In this document: positions 43,971 to 53,165 of the stretch, piece by piece | Layout: every line of letters begins with the position of its first letter | How positions within the stretch are numbered: position 1 is the first letter of the stretch | Made by a program: the position numbers and the translations under genes | The notes under the pieces: generated by a model | Told to the model about the DNA's origin: nothing | The model's database searches: none | The model's input: only the letters and a program-made list of their open reading frames with translations | Assembly: GCF_002886185.1 (NCBI RefSeq) | Contig: NZ_KZ614146.1 | Span: 317,927 to 381,926 of the forward strand | DNA from: Salipaludibacillus neizhouensis | GTDB taxonomy: Bacteria; Bacillota; Bacilli; Bacillales; Salisediminibacteriaceae | Length of the DNA stretch: 64,000 nt | Direction: 5' to 3'

Positions 43971-44000
43971 GTCTCAATAGATCAAAAAAATCTTTGAGAC
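43971..44000. terminator. Hairpin after the ytcJ stop
   Basis: Seven-base arms gtctcaa / ttgagac without a T-run; same motif as the hairpins at 971 and 18959. Confidence 0.4.
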
Positions 44001-44136
44001 GCCGGAGTGTTTTGAATCGTTACTTTATTTAATTAAAGATCGCTTTGAGAGGGCTTCTCAAAGCGGAGGGCAGCGCGAATGATCGCATCCTATATTTATG
44101 AAGAAACTAGCTGACTTTTTTACTTGGTTTGCTGTA

Positions 44137-44934
44137 TTATAGAAAGCTTCTTTTTAATTTATGGAAAAATAAATTGTCTTTCATACGTAATGTTTTGATT
44201 GGTGTTTCAGATACTTTTATGCGAATTTCTTTTGAATGTTGAATGCTTAGTGCTTCATTGTCAGCTCCGATAATCGGGTGATCGTTGCCATCTTGGATTA
44301 TTTTCAATACTAATTCACGCTCATGACTTAGAATAAGTGGTGAACCTAATGTCCTGTATTGATTATTGTTCAGGGAAGCAATCTCGGTTAGTTGCATTGA
44401 TTTCAGCTTAGGATCGACGATTGCGCCACGAAGAGATTTATTATAAGCAGTACTACCGGTAGGGGTAGACACTACCAATCCATCACCGCGGAAAGTTTCT
44501 AAATATATCCCATCAATAAATACATCGAGTGCAAATGTCTTGATAATTTGAGAACGAATGGACAACTCATTTAAGCAACGGAAGGTTTGCCTTCCATCAA
44601 CGGTGACTTCTAAAGTTGGATATTTAAGTACTTCAATCATATCTGATTGCAGACCTAATTCAATTTTTTCCAAATCATCCGTGCTAAAGTCTGTGTAAAA
44701 ACCTAGTTTCCCATCATTTACGCCAATGTAGAGACAATCATCACGGAAGTTAGTTTTACGGATTGATTGAAGGAAGGTTCCATCACCACCAAAACTAATA
44801 ATTATATTTGCATCTTTTGGATCCTCCACCAAGTGAAATCCGTACTTGCGACCGATATCACGGATAACTTCAACTTTTGATTCAAGTTCTTGAGTAGGTG
44901 TGTAATATAAATAAGCATTTTTACGTTCTGGCAT
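44137..44934 (-). CDS. nadK: NAD kinase
   Basis: A 265-residue cytosolic NAD kinase. The signature Gly49-Gly-Asp-Gly-Thr53 follows an SFGG strand; later motifs include GDGLVVSTPTGSTAYN and SPLILS. It makes NADP from NAD. It corresponds to B. subtilis YtdI (PpnKB/NadF paralogue), which sits between ytcJ and sppA; a second paralogue normally exists elsewhere. It is convergent with ytcJ and divergent from sppA. AAAGGAG precedes the ATG on the minus strand. Confidence 0.93.
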   Translation of the reverse strand: MPERKNAYLYYTPTQELESKVEVIRDIGRKYGFHLVEDPKDANIIISFGGDGTFLQSIRKTNFRDDCLYIGVNDGKLGFYTDFSTDDLEKIELGLQSDMIEVLKYPTLEVTVDGRQTFRCLNELSIRSQIIKTFALDVFIDGIYLETFRGDGLVVSTPTGSTAYNKSLRGAIVDPKLKSMQLTEIASLNNNQYRTLGSPLILSHERELVLKIIQDGNDHPIIGADNEALSIQHSKEIRIKVSETPIKTLRMKDNLFFHKLKRSFL

Positions 44935-45064
44935 AGTTTTAAACTCTCCTTTTCAGTAAATATGTTTATCTTATCATAAATGAAAGCGGATAATAAAGCT
45001 TGCAAAACAGTTTTGCGGCGGGAAATTACATAATGCTGCAAAGCTTTTATAAAGAGATAAGAAA

Positions 45065-45098
45065 GTATTTAACAAAAGACGCTACGCGTTTTTCTTAA
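45065..45098 (+). repeat. 3' remnant of the dispersed palindromic element (copy H)
   Basis: gtatttaacaaaagacgc-tac-gcgtttttctta matches the terminal hairpin of complete copies, best copy C. The preceding arms are unrecognisable. It sits in the nadK-sppA divergent gap. Confidence 0.6.
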
Positions 45099-45184
45099 GT
45101 AAGTAGAATAATGGAGTTTGCTTTAAACATCAAGGATTACAACGAAACGAAAAAAGAGGTTAGTGGAATAGAGGAGGATTTAAA

Positions 45185-46189
45185 ATGTACGGAAAAAGAT
45201 GGATCGCATTAGGAGTGGCAGCGGCATTATTTTTAGTATCGATCGCTGCAGGTATAATAGGTAATGGATCTGAGGAAAATGAAATGGCATCAGGAGTCGG
45301 TAGTTTCTTGGGTGTAAGCGGAGAAAAGTTTCATGAAAATATATTAGAAGAAGGTGATGGTACAGGGAAAATTGCTGTTATTCATTTAAGTGGTGTCATT
45401 CAAAGTGAACCATCTGGTGGGCTGTTAGCAGCCGGCTACGATCATCAGTTGTTATTGGAGCAATTTGACCATGCTGCTGAAGACTCTGATGTACATGGTA
45501 TTATTTTACGTGTAAATACACCCGGTGGTGGAGTTGTTGAAAGCGATGAAATTCATGATAAAGTACTGGAAGTCCAAGAGGAGTTTGGAAAACCTGTCTA
45601 TGTATCCATGGCTGGAACGGCTGCAAGTGGTGGTTATTACGTTGCCGCCCCTGCAGAAAAGATAATGGCAAATGCACAAACTCTCACTGGATCGTTAGGG
45701 GTTATCATGCAATCGATAAATTATGGGGAATTGGCGGAAGAGTGGGGAGTAAAAACGGAAGTGATCAAAAGTGGGGAATTTAAAGATATTATGTCTTCCA
45801 CTCGTGATATGACGGATGCCGAACGTGATATTCTTCAAGCACTTGTTGATGAGGCTTATGAGCAATTTGTAGATGTGATTGAAAATGGGAGAGACCTTGA
45901 CAGAGATGAAGTCTATGAATTAGCGGATGGGCGTGTTTACACGGGATCTCAAGCGTTGGATCTAGGCTTAATTGACGGAGTTGGTCATTTAGATGACACG
46001 ATTGAAGAGTTAATAGCAGATATTGGGCGCGGTCAGTTAAGTGTTGTAGAGTACGAGGCAGACCTTGGATTTCCTTCCTTTCTAGGGGTGGCGATTCAAG
46101 AAATGATTTCGAATCAACAGCTATCAGAGGTTAAAGGGTTTCTTCAACAAAACCAAGGACCTCAATTAAAATTCTTATATACAGATTGA
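45185..46189 (+). CDS. sppA: Signal peptide peptidase SppA
   Basis: A 334-residue membrane-bound Ser/Lys protease that degrades leftover signal peptides. An N-terminal membrane helix (about 6-25) is followed by the S49 domain. The catalytic dyad is Ser148 (ASGGYYVAA) and Lys200 (GEFKDIMS), matching the known Ser147/Lys199 of B. subtilis SppA. GAGGAGG precedes the ATG. The RDD protein YteJ starts 11 bases after the stop; the sppA-yteJ pair is conserved and linked to resistance against cationic peptides. Confidence 0.95.
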   Translation: MYGKRWIALGVAAALFLVSIAAGIIGNGSEENEMASGVGSFLGVSGEKFHENILEEGDGTGKIAVIHLSGVIQSEPSGGLLAAGYDHQLLLEQFDHAAEDSDVHGIILRVNTPGGGVVESDEIHDKVLEVQEEFGKPVYVSMAGTAASGGYYVAAPAEKIMANAQTLTGSLGVIMQSINYGELAEEWGVKTEVIKSGEFKDIMSSTRDMTDAERDILQALVDEAYEQFVDVIENGRDLDRDEVYELADGRVYTGSQALDLGLIDGVGHLDDTIEELIADIGRGQLSVVEYEADLGFPSFLGVAIQEMISNQQLSEVKGFLQQNQGPQLKFLYTD

Positions 46190-46200
46190 GGTGAAGGAAC

Positions 46201-46800
46201 ATGAGTAAAGAAGAAAGTAATGAAGTAAGAGGGACGAACAGAAACGACCAAGAAGTGGGATTGACAACAAGTGATACTCTTTCAGAAGATACTGGTGTAC
46301 TCAACACAATTGAAATACCAATAGCTGGATTTTGGATCCGTGCTTGGGCTTATCTTTTTGATCTTTTAGTTGTTGTTAGTTTAAATGGAATTGTAATCGC
46401 CCCTTTTTATTTACTTGGTGATGTCGCTGAATTCTCGATAGGTACTTTCACTATTGTTGGAATTGTTAGCACGCTCATCAGTTTTGGATATTTTACAGTA
46501 ATGACAAAATTGCTCGGTCAAACTTTAGGCAAAATGGTATTTGGTTTAAAAGTTTATTCTTACGATCATCTAGAAATGACTTGGTTAGACGTCGTTTTTC
46601 GAGAAGTTGTAGGAAGATATATTCATCAGTCATTACTAGTTACAAATGTTCTTTACCTAATCGTAGCTTTCTCTCCAGAGAAAAGAGGCCTTCATGACAG
46701 GGTTGGAAGAACGTTTGTGGGGATGGAATCTCGAAAGACTAAATCAATTATCCAAAAGAAAAGTGAAAAAAATAATGAATTAAAACCTGACATGGCATAA
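46201..46800 (+). CDS. yteJ: RDD-family membrane protein YteJ
   Basis: A 199-residue protein with a soluble N-terminal 35 residues and an RDD domain: Gly-Phe-Trp-Ile-Arg-Ala-Trp-Ala-Tyr-Leu-Phe-Asp-Leu (Arg and Asp residues), three or four membrane helices, Gly-Gln-Thr-Leu-Gly-Lys-Met-Val-Phe-Gly, and a closing Arg-Gly-Leu-His-Asp-Arg. In B. subtilis YteJ (SppI) inhibits SppA protease activity. AGGTGAAGG precedes the ATG. A terminator whose left arm contains the last codons ends the operon. Confidence 0.9.
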   Translation: MSKEESNEVRGTNRNDQEVGLTTSDTLSEDTGVLNTIEIPIAGFWIRAWAYLFDLLVVVSLNGIVIAPFYLLGDVAEFSIGTFTIVGIVSTLISFGYFTVMTKLLGQTLGKMVFGLKVYSYDHLEMTWLDVVFREVVGRYIHQSLLVTNVLYLIVAFSPEKRGLHDRVGRTFVGMESRKTKSIIQKKSEKNNELKPDMA

Positions 46801-46816
46801 TGTCAGGTTTTTTTTT
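46784..46816 (+). terminator. Terminator of sppA-yteJ
   Basis: Perfect 9-bp arms aacctgaca / tgtcaggtt around an eight-base loop holding the stop codon, with a T-run. Confidence 0.9.
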
Positions 46817-46869
46817 CGTGTTTTGGTCATAATAAGTTGGAAGATGTTGGACCGTGAAGGAGGAAAACC

Positions 46870-47553
46870 ATGTATGTAACTTTAACCGTACTTGGGATTG
46901 TATTTTTGCTACTGATTCTTGTATGTATTATGAAGCTTACTATTGAAACAAAGATAAAGACTGAGAATAAAGACTTTGATGGCGAAATAAGGTTTTTTCT
47001 TTATTTCAGATGGCTAGGTTACAAGATGAAAATACCCGCAATCGATTTAGACAAGGAAAGCCCCTCTATTGTTTTTAAAGAATCAGACGAAGCATTAGAA
47101 GAGGATGGACAAGATAAGAAAAAGAAGTTTTCAATTTTTGAGTTGATTTATGATTTAGAGTTACTTAGTGAGTTTTTACGAAATACGGTTGGCTTTTATA
47201 AGATTTTGCAAAAGTTTTTAAAAAAGATTTCAATAACGAACCTAAGTTGGGATACTAAATTTGGTTTAGAAGAAGCGGATAAAACCGGTGCAGCTTGTGG
47301 AGTAGTATGGTCTTTGAAAGGGGGGATACTAGGCATACTGGCGAAATATATGAAGCTAAAGTCTTCTCCGAACATGCAAGTGCAACCGCTTTTTAATCAG
47401 TTGTATTTGTCATCTTCATTTCAATGCATGGTTTCCTTTAGGATGGGTTATGCTATTCTTACGGTTATAAAGGTACTTTTGCACAGAAGAAAGGTTAAAG
47501 GTAAACGAAAGGTTAAATTTAAACATTCGAAAGGGAGGAACATACATGTCTGA
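46870..47553 (+). CDS. ytfI: DUF2953 membrane protein YtfI
   Basis: A 227-residue protein with an N-terminal membrane helix (about 3-21), a DUF2953 core and a basic C-terminus (RRKVKGKRKVKFK). Function unknown; the family is found mainly in spore formers. AAGGAGG precedes ATG 46870. The gerW start overlaps its last eight bases, so the two are co-translated, as in B. subtilis ytfI-ytfJ, a unit expressed in the forespore. Confidence 0.88.
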   Translation: MYVTLTVLGIVFLLLILVCIMKLTIETKIKTENKDFDGEIRFFLYFRWLGYKMKIPAIDLDKESPSIVFKESDEALEEDGQDKKKKFSIFELIYDLELLSEFLRNTVGFYKILQKFLKKISITNLSWDTKFGLEEADKTGAACGVVWSLKGGILGILAKYMKLKSSPNMQVQPLFNQLYLSSSFQCMVSFRMGYAILTVIKVLLHRRKVKGKRKVKFKHSKGRNIHV

Positions 47554-48019
47554 GCATCCAATTCAAGGATTAATGAAAACAGCAATGGAAAATCTTAAGG
47601 ATATGGTGGACGTCAATACAATTATTGGAGATCCGGTAGAAACGCCGGATGGAAGTGTTATCCTGCCAGTATCTAAAGTTGGCTTTGGTTTTGCAGCTGG
47701 TGGTAGTGAATTTGTGATACAAGACCATACTGCGGGATCCGAAACCGAACATAAACATCCATTTGGCGGAGGTAGTGGTGGTGGTGTTTCTATTACTCCA
47801 ATCGCATTTTTAGTCGTAAGCGGAAAAGGTGTTAAAATGATTCATTTAAATCACCAAGCCCATTTCTATGAAAAATTAATGGAATTTACACCACAAGTAA
47901 TTGATAAAATTCAACAGATGGTGCAACCTTCTTCATCTTCATCTGGTCAGCAATCTGGAATGAGTGCTCCACCGCCACCACCTCCAACAACTCCACCTGA
48001 AGAACCATATGGCGGTTAA
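47546..48019 (+). CDS. gerW: Germination/sporulation protein GerW (YtfJ)
   Basis: A 157-residue GerW-family protein with HPIQGLMKTAMENLKDMVD at the start, VGFGFAAGGSEF, GGGSGGGVSITPIAFLVV and a Pro-rich C-terminus. GerW supports the L-alanine germination pathway and is made in the forespore. GGGAGG lies just before the ATG, within ytfI. No terminator was clear before tpx, 92 bp away. Confidence 0.93.
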   Translation: MSEHPIQGLMKTAMENLKDMVDVNTIIGDPVETPDGSVILPVSKVGFGFAAGGSEFVIQDHTAGSETEHKHPFGGGSGGGVSITPIAFLVVSGKGVKMIHLNHQAHFYEKLMEFTPQVIDKIQQMVQPSSSSSGQQSGMSAPPPPPPTTPPEEPYGG

Positions 48020-48111
48020 TACAGTTTCTGAATCGTAGCTCTGTTTACGTGCTGGGTATTTGTGGTATTCTTACTATGTGATAAGAAATTATTATAGGAG
48101 GAGATCTACAA

Positions 48112-48612
48112 ATGGCAGCAGTAACATTTAAAGAGAAACCAGTAACACTTACAGGAAAGCAACTTTCTGTAGGCGATAAAGCTCCAGAATTCACAGTACT
48201 TGCTACAGATCTTTCAGAGGTGAAATTATCTGATTCCAAAGGGAAAGTACGCCTTATCAGTGTTGTCCCATCTATTGATACAGGAGTGTGTGAAGCACAA
48301 ACCCGTAAATTCAATGAAGAGGCAGCAGAGCTTGGAAACGTAGAAGTATTAACGATAAGTGTTGACTTACCATTCGCACAAAGAAGATGGTGTGCAGCTG
48401 AAGGAATTGAAAATGTGCAAACATTGTCAGATCACCGCGATCTAGATTTCGGTAAGAAGTTTGGTGTTGCTATCGAAGAACTTCGTCTTCTTTCTCGTTC
48501 TATTTTTGTGGTAGATAGTTCAGATACTGTGACTTATGTGGAATATGTTCCCGAAGTGACAAACCATGTTAATTATGATGCTGCCCTTGCAGCCGCTAAA
48601 CAAGCTAAATAA
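48112..48612 (+). CDS. tpx: Thiol peroxidase Tpx
   Basis: A 166-residue atypical 2-Cys peroxiredoxin that reduces peroxides using thioredoxin. The peroxidatic Cys60 lies in SIDTGVCEAQTR and the resolving Cys94 in RRWCAAEG; Arg in SLSRSIFVVD-type LLSRSIFVVD completes the active site. TAGGAGGAG precedes the ATG. The length and gene order (gerW-tpx-ytxK-ackA) are as in B. subtilis. A hairpin terminator follows. Confidence 0.96.
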   Translation: MAAVTFKEKPVTLTGKQLSVGDKAPEFTVLATDLSEVKLSDSKGKVRLISVVPSIDTGVCEAQTRKFNEEAAELGNVEVLTISVDLPFAQRRWCAAEGIENVQTLSDHRDLDFGKKFGVAIEELRLLSRSIFVVDSSDTVTYVEYVPEVTNHVNYDAALAAAKQAK

Positions 48613-48619
48613 AACTCCG

Positions 48620-48653
48620 AAAAGCACCTTCTCCCACAGATGGTGCTTTTCTT
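48620..48653 (+). terminator. Terminator after tpx
   Basis: Perfect 9-bp arms aaaagcacc / ggtgctttt, 13-base loop. Confidence 0.8.
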
Positions 48654-48787
48654 ATGGTAAAAAATGGGGGGTCTGACCCCATAAAGTATAAAATCACACG
48701 ATTGTCATCCTATGTTTTGCCAATTAGTATTTGATTCGGTACAATACTTAGATATGCAACGGAACAGATAAAAAGGAAGTGACAATA

Positions 48788-49804
48788 GTGGAAGCAACTA
48801 CCAATACAGAAAAAATATATAATGTCCTTGATGAAGGGGCAGAATTACTAAAGAAGGAATTAGATTTGTTGTACATTGATGCACTTGGCCATATGGGTGA
48901 AAATATGTTCCAAGGTCAATCTGTGCAAAAGCTTTCAGATAGTAACAGTAAAGAAATGGAATTGCTTTTAAAAAGTTTACCCAATAGCCAGGATGTGGCT
49001 CCTGAAGAGTACCGACGGGCTGTTCAACTAGCTGCTTTAAAAGGGATGAAAGAGGCAACTCAGCCTCATCATGCGATGACTCCGGATGCTGTTGGACTGT
49101 TCATTGGCTACTTAGTCAATAAATTATTGAGCTATGACACAGAGGCAATTAAACCAGTATTAATGGACCCGGCTGTTGGTTCTGGTAATCTTATGACTTC
49201 GGTAATGAACCAGGTTGAAAAGCAAACACACTTCATCGGAGCTGAGCCTGATGAGACACTGCTACGGATTGCTTACGTAAACGCAAATTTACAAAAGCAT
49301 TCTGTTGATTTGTTTCATCATGATAGTGTTGATGCGGATACTGTCAAGGATGTAGATTTAATTGTTTCCGATTTACCACTTGGTTATTACCCTAATGACC
49401 AGGTAGCCAGTAAATTTGAAACAGTTGCAGATAAAGGACATTCTTACGTTCATCATTTATTAATTGAACAAGCTATGACACGCGTAAAAAAAGGTGGTTT
49501 TTTAGTATTCATCGTCCCTAATCAGATTTTTCAAACGGACCAATCTAAAAAGCTTCATTCGTTCATTAAAAAAGAAGCTGTCATTTACTCCTTTATGCAA
49601 TTACCAGATACGATGTTCAAAAGCAAAGAGGCAGGTAAAAGTATTTTAATACTGAGAAAAAATAAACAAGGAATGGCCGAACCGAAACAAGCACTCTTGG
49701 TTGAACTACCCTCATTTTCGAAGGAAGCAGCACTTGCCGATATGATGAAAAGAATTTCTGCTTGGCTGGATGATCATCTTAAAATTGAAAAGAATCATTC
49801 ATAA
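48788..49804 (+). CDS. ytxK: Class I SAM methyltransferase-like protein YtxK
   Basis: A 338-residue N6-adenine-type methyltransferase fold. Motif I is DPAVGSGNLMT (about 126-136) and the acidic loop is GAEPD. The usual catalytic Asn/Asp-Pro-Pro-Tyr is replaced by Ser-Asp-Leu-Pro-Leu-Gly-Tyr-Tyr, a feature of YtxK; whether it methylates DNA is unknown. A GTG at 48779 lies against the AAAAGGAAG site, so the GTG at 48788 is taken as start. It is followed by ackA, as in B. subtilis. Confidence 0.85.
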   Translation: MEATTNTEKIYNVLDEGAELLKKELDLLYIDALGHMGENMFQGQSVQKLSDSNSKEMELLLKSLPNSQDVAPEEYRRAVQLAALKGMKEATQPHHAMTPDAVGLFIGYLVNKLLSYDTEAIKPVLMDPAVGSGNLMTSVMNQVEKQTHFIGAEPDETLLRIAYVNANLQKHSVDLFHHDSVDADTVKDVDLIVSDLPLGYYPNDQVASKFETVADKGHSYVHHLLIEQAMTRVKKGGFLVFIVPNQIFQTDQSKKLHSFIKKEAVIYSFMQLPDTMFKSKEAGKSILILRKNKQGMAEPKQALLVELPSFSKEAALADMMKRISAWLDDHLKIEKNHS

Positions 49805-50077
49805 AAATTTCACATTTCATTTATCTGTACTATGTACTACTCAAATAAAATGCTGTTTAGGTACAGCTCGATGTTAAGAGACTCCTTGGTAATTGACCAT
49901 AGCAGTATTTTATGTTCCATATTGTGTTATAGTTCTGTTTTTCATAATGGGTGAAACAGAGGTTGCAATCTATCTTTTTGCATGGTTTAATTGTCTATGG
50001 TGTACGTATAATTATAAATAATTAATTAGGGAAAATACTACGTGTTACATGTAATTTAGAATAAAGGAGCGAAATCC

Positions 50078-51262
50078 ATGACAAAAATAATTGCGATTAA
50101 TGCTGGAAGCTCATCATTAAAGTTTCAATTGCTGGAAATGCCTAGTGAAGAAATTATTACAAAAGGTCTTGTAGAACGAATCGGACTTGATGATGCTGTA
50201 TTTATGATAGAGGTAAACGGGGATAAGCGAGAGCAAACGTTAGAAATCAAGGATCATTCAAAAGCAGTAGAGATTTTATTGGACAAGCTAATTAGCTATA
50301 AAATTATCGGTTCCCTTGACGAAATCGGTGGAATTGGTCATCGAGTAGTGCATGGGGGAGAAAAGTTTAATCATTCGGTTCTAATCACTGAGGAAGTTAT
50401 TAAAGGCATTGAAGATGTTTCAGAGCTAGCACCACTGCATAATCCCGCCAATCTTGTAGGGATACGAGCATTCAAAAAAATATTGCCTAATATACCGTCA
50501 GTGGCTGTCTTTGATACAGCATTTCACCAGACGATGCCAGAAGGATCATACTTATACAGCCTTCCTTATGAGTATTACGAGAAATATGGGATTCGTAAAT
50601 ATGGTTTCCACGGGACTTCTCACAAATATGTCTCAGAAAGAGCGGCTGATATGCTCGGCAGACCACTGGAAAACTTACGACTGATCTCTTGTCACCTAGG
50701 TAATGGAGCAAGTATTGCAGCAATTGAGGGCGGTAAATCTATTGATACATCCATGGGATTCACCCCACTTGCTGGTGTTACTATGGGAACACGTTCTGGT
50801 AATATCGATCCGGCGCTGATTCCGTATATTATGGAAAAAGCAAATCTATCAGCGGAAGAAGTGATGGATGTTCTTAACAAAAAAAGTGGAATGCTGGCTT
50901 TGTCTGGTTTTTCGAGCGATCTTCGAGATATCGAGCTTCGCGCAATTGAAGGAGACGATCGTGCAACATTAGCTCTAGAAGTGTTTACGTCCCGTATTCA
51001 CAAATATATTGGCTCATATGCTGCAAGAATGCACGGGTTGGATGCTGTTATTTTCACAGCTGGAATTGGTGAGAATAGCGAAACGATTCGAGCTAAAGTT
51101 ATGGAAGGTCTAGAGTTTATGGGCATTTATTGGGATCCGAAATTAAATAAAATCAGAGGGAAAGAGGCATTTTTAAATTATCCTCACTCTCCAGTTAAGG
51201 TAATGGTTATTCCGACGAATGAGGAAGTTATGATCGCTAGAGATACAATGGAATTAAGCTAG
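50078..51262 (+). CDS. ackA: Acetate kinase
   Basis: A 394-residue cytosolic ASKHA-fold enzyme interconverting acetyl phosphate and ATP with acetate and ADP. It has an early [66 protein letters not shown] and FTAGIGENS motifs. AAGGAG precedes the ATG. The 273 bp upstream hold a weak long hairpin (aaaatgctg / cagtatttt around 49848-49911) but no clear cre site. It links to CcpA and AcuABC in acetate metabolism. Confidence 0.97.
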   Translation: MTKIIAINAGSSSLKFQLLEMPSEEIITKGLVERIGLDDAVFMIEVNGDKREQTLEIKDHSKAVEILLDKLISYKIIGSLDEIGGIGHRVVHGGEKFNHSVLITEEVIKGIEDVSELAPLHNPANLVGIRAFKKILPNIPSVAVFDTAFHQTMPEGSYLYSLPYEYYEKYGIRKYGFHGTSHKYVSERAADMLGRPLENLRLISCHLGNGASIAAIEGGKSIDTSMGFTPLAGVTMGTRSGNIDPALIPYIMEKANLSAEEVMDVLNKKSGMLALSGFSSDLRDIELRAIEGDDRATLALEVFTSRIHKYIGSYAARMHGLDAVIFTAGIGENSETIRAKVMEGLEFMGIYWDPKLNKIRGKEAFLNYPHSPVKVMVIPTNEEVMIARDTMELS

Positions 51263-51285
51263 TCATTACTAGATGAATAAACATT

Positions 51286-51327
51286 AAAAAGGCACTAAAA
51301 AGTTATTTAAACTTTTTAGTGTCTTTT
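51286..51327. terminator. Bidirectional terminator, GACACTGAAAAAGT family
   Basis: Arms aaaggcactaaaaagt / actttttagtgtctttt between the convergent ackA and the 103-aa gene. Confidence 0.8.
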
Positions 51328-51339
51328 CCCATTCCGGTA

Positions 51340-51651
51340 TTAGAAGTGTGAGACCTGTACTTCATCTCCAGTTCGATACCATATCCATAAGTCATTAATA
51401 ATAGAAGCCAATTCTGCAATATCGCTGTTTAATTCGCAACTGCGGGTAAAATTAGATTCACGATATAGTTGATCTTGTAAATCATTAATCTGCATTTCGA
51501 TATCTTTTATACGATCTGGAATATTACCGCGATACTGCTCCCACTTTGCCAAGATATCTCCTTGTGCAGTAATATCAAGATCTTCCCATTTTTTGTTTAA
51601 GTCCGGAAGATTTATACCGAGGCGAGTGTTAAAGGTGAATTCTACATTCAT
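51340..51651 (-). CDS. Small hypothetical protein, 103 aa
   Basis: A 103-residue acidic, helical protein that I do not recognise. The N-terminal strand (NVEFTFNTRLGINLPDLNKKW) is followed by two helices with heptad-like spacing (IKDIEMQINDLQDQLY; IAELASIINDLWIWYR). There are no membrane segments. GGAGGT precedes the ATG on the minus strand. It lies 13 bases downstream of the Usp gene on the same strand, so both probably share a transcript. Confidence 0.75.
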   Translation of the reverse strand: MNVEFTFNTRLGINLPDLNKKWEDLDITAQGDILAKWEQYRGNIPDRIKDIEMQINDLQDQLYRESNFTRSCELNSDIAELASIINDLWIWYRTGDEVQVSHF

Positions 51652-51664
51652 ACTTGACCTCCAA

Positions 51665-52111
51665 CTATTGAGAATCAGTTCTAACTATTAGAACATCGCA
51701 TTTAGCATGGCGTGTAATATGCTCGGATACGCTGCCTATCAGGAATCGTTCCACTGCATTTAAGCCTGTCGCTCCTGTGACAATTAGGTCGACTTCATAT
51801 TTAGATGCTACATCTTTAGCAATCTTTACTTTAGGAGAACCATAGTCAAGCACAATAGTAACATCAGTTACACCATTAGATATCGCTTCTTTTTTAAAGT
51901 CTTCGAGCATGTCTTTTGCATATTTTTCGGCTTCTGAGAGAACTGTTTGGTCATAATGTTCGATGGAAGCGAAAGATCTGGTATCAACAATGTGAGTTAG
52001 AAACAGTTTTGCATGATGATCTTTTGCCAACAATGAAGCTTTCTTAAAAGCACGCTTAGCTTCTGAAGAACCGTCCACAGCGACTAAAATTTTATTGTAT
52101 TTTACTGACAT
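51665..52111 (-). CDS. Universal stress protein (UspA family)
   Basis: A 148-residue single Usp domain. The start (YNKILVAVDGSSEAKRAFKKA) and the nucleotide loop Gly-Ala-Thr-Gly-Leu-Asn followed by Gly-Ser-Val-Ser (the G-x2-G-x9-G-S/T pattern) indicate an ATP-binding type. A general stress role is likely. AGGAGG precedes the ATG. Downstream, the 103-aa hypothetical is co-directional; upstream, the divergent SDR gene starts about 240 bases away. Confidence 0.9.
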   Translation of the reverse strand: MSVKYNKILVAVDGSSEAKRAFKKASLLAKDHHAKLFLTHIVDTRSFASIEHYDQTVLSEAEKYAKDMLEDFKKEAISNGVTDVTIVLDYGSPKVKIAKDVASKYEVDLIVTGATGLNAVERFLIGSVSEHITRHAKCDVLIVRTDSQ

Positions 52112-52353
52112 AGAAATACCTCCTTCTATAATCGTAAAGATGAACTAGTACATCTTAATTATAACAAATCTTGAGTAAAACAACGAATATAGAAAAGACT
52201 TATTCATTAATAGTTGACGTTTTTATAGAAGGGCATTTATATTTTTGAGTCTATTTATTTTTCCTTTACATATTTAAATCAGTATAATATAAAAGAGAAG
52301 TCAGATGAAAAATAATAACTTTGAAAATTTTCTGCAGAAATGAGGTTGAACGA

Positions 52354-53112
52354 ATGCGTCATGCATTAATCACCGCAGGAACGAAAGGTCTTGGAAAAAA
52401 AGTAACAGAAGAGTTTTTACTGAATGGGTATTCTGTAACAGTGAATTACCGAAATGATAATGGAACAATCGAAAAACTAAAGCAGGAATGGAAAGAGTAT
52501 AGTGACTACGTCCAATTTGTAAAGGGTGATGTGACAAAAAAAGAAGATTTAAAGAGACTTGTCACCGAAGCTTTTCAACGATTTGAAAGAATAGATGTGT
52601 TAATACTTAATGCAGGTCCTTATATTTTTGAAAGAAAAAAACTTGTTGATTATAACGACGAAGAATGGGAACAAATGATGAATGGGAATCTTAATTCAGC
52701 TTTTCATTTATTGAAAGCTGTGATACCTATTATGAGAAAACAACAGTTTGGAAGAATCATTACCTATGGTTTTCAGGAAGCAGGTAATGCACCGGGATGG
52801 CTTTACAGGTCTGGTTTTGCTGCTTCAAAAGTTGGATTAGTTTCTTTAACGAAAACGATTTCTATTGAAGAGGCTGAAAATGGCATTACAGCAAACATGG
52901 TTTCTCCGGGAAAGATTTCAGGGGAGATGAAAGAAGCTACAATTGAACAATCTACTGCTGTTTTGGATGAAGAAACACCAGTGGGAAGGTCTGGTACAGG
53001 CGAAGATATTGCAAGAGCTGTTTTATTTTTATGTGATCCAAAATCAGGGATGATTACAGGAACAATCATGGAAGTTACTGGAGGAGTTGACGTTCTTCAT
53101 CAATTCAGATAA
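52354..53112 (+). CDS. Short-chain dehydrogenase/reductase-like protein lacking the catalytic Tyr (YtkK-like)
   Basis: A 252-residue Rossmann protein of the SDR family. The cofactor loop is ITAGTKGLG (about 6-14), LNAG is near 89, and NMVSPG is near 190. The usual YxxxK reads Phe155-Ala-Ala-Ser-Lys159, and the usual catalytic Ser strand reads IITYGF, so both Tyr and Ser are missing; Tyr151 is nearby but mis-spaced. It resembles B. subtilis YtkK. Either it is a non-classical reductase or a cofactor-binding protein without SDR catalysis. GAGG precedes ATG 52354; a TTG-started extension from 52321 is not supported. Confidence 0.75.
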   Translation: MRHALITAGTKGLGKKVTEEFLLNGYSVTVNYRNDNGTIEKLKQEWKEYSDYVQFVKGDVTKKEDLKRLVTEAFQRFERIDVLILNAGPYIFERKKLVDYNDEEWEQMMNGNLNSAFHLLKAVIPIMRKQQFGRIITYGFQEAGNAPGWLYRSGFAASKVGLVSLTKTISIEEAENGITANMVSPGKISGEMKEATIEQSTAVLDEETPVGRSGTGEDIARAVLFLCDPKSGMITGTIMEVTGGVDVLHQFR

Positions 53113-53165
53113 TCTACGAATGGTTATCCATCTATTTCCACATACTATTCCAGAGGTGTTGTAAA

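Noticed and set aside
49805-50077. Search for a cre site upstream of ackA
   Set aside because: B. subtilis ackA is CcpA-activated, but no sequence close to the consensus was found here by eye; a matrix scan would be needed.
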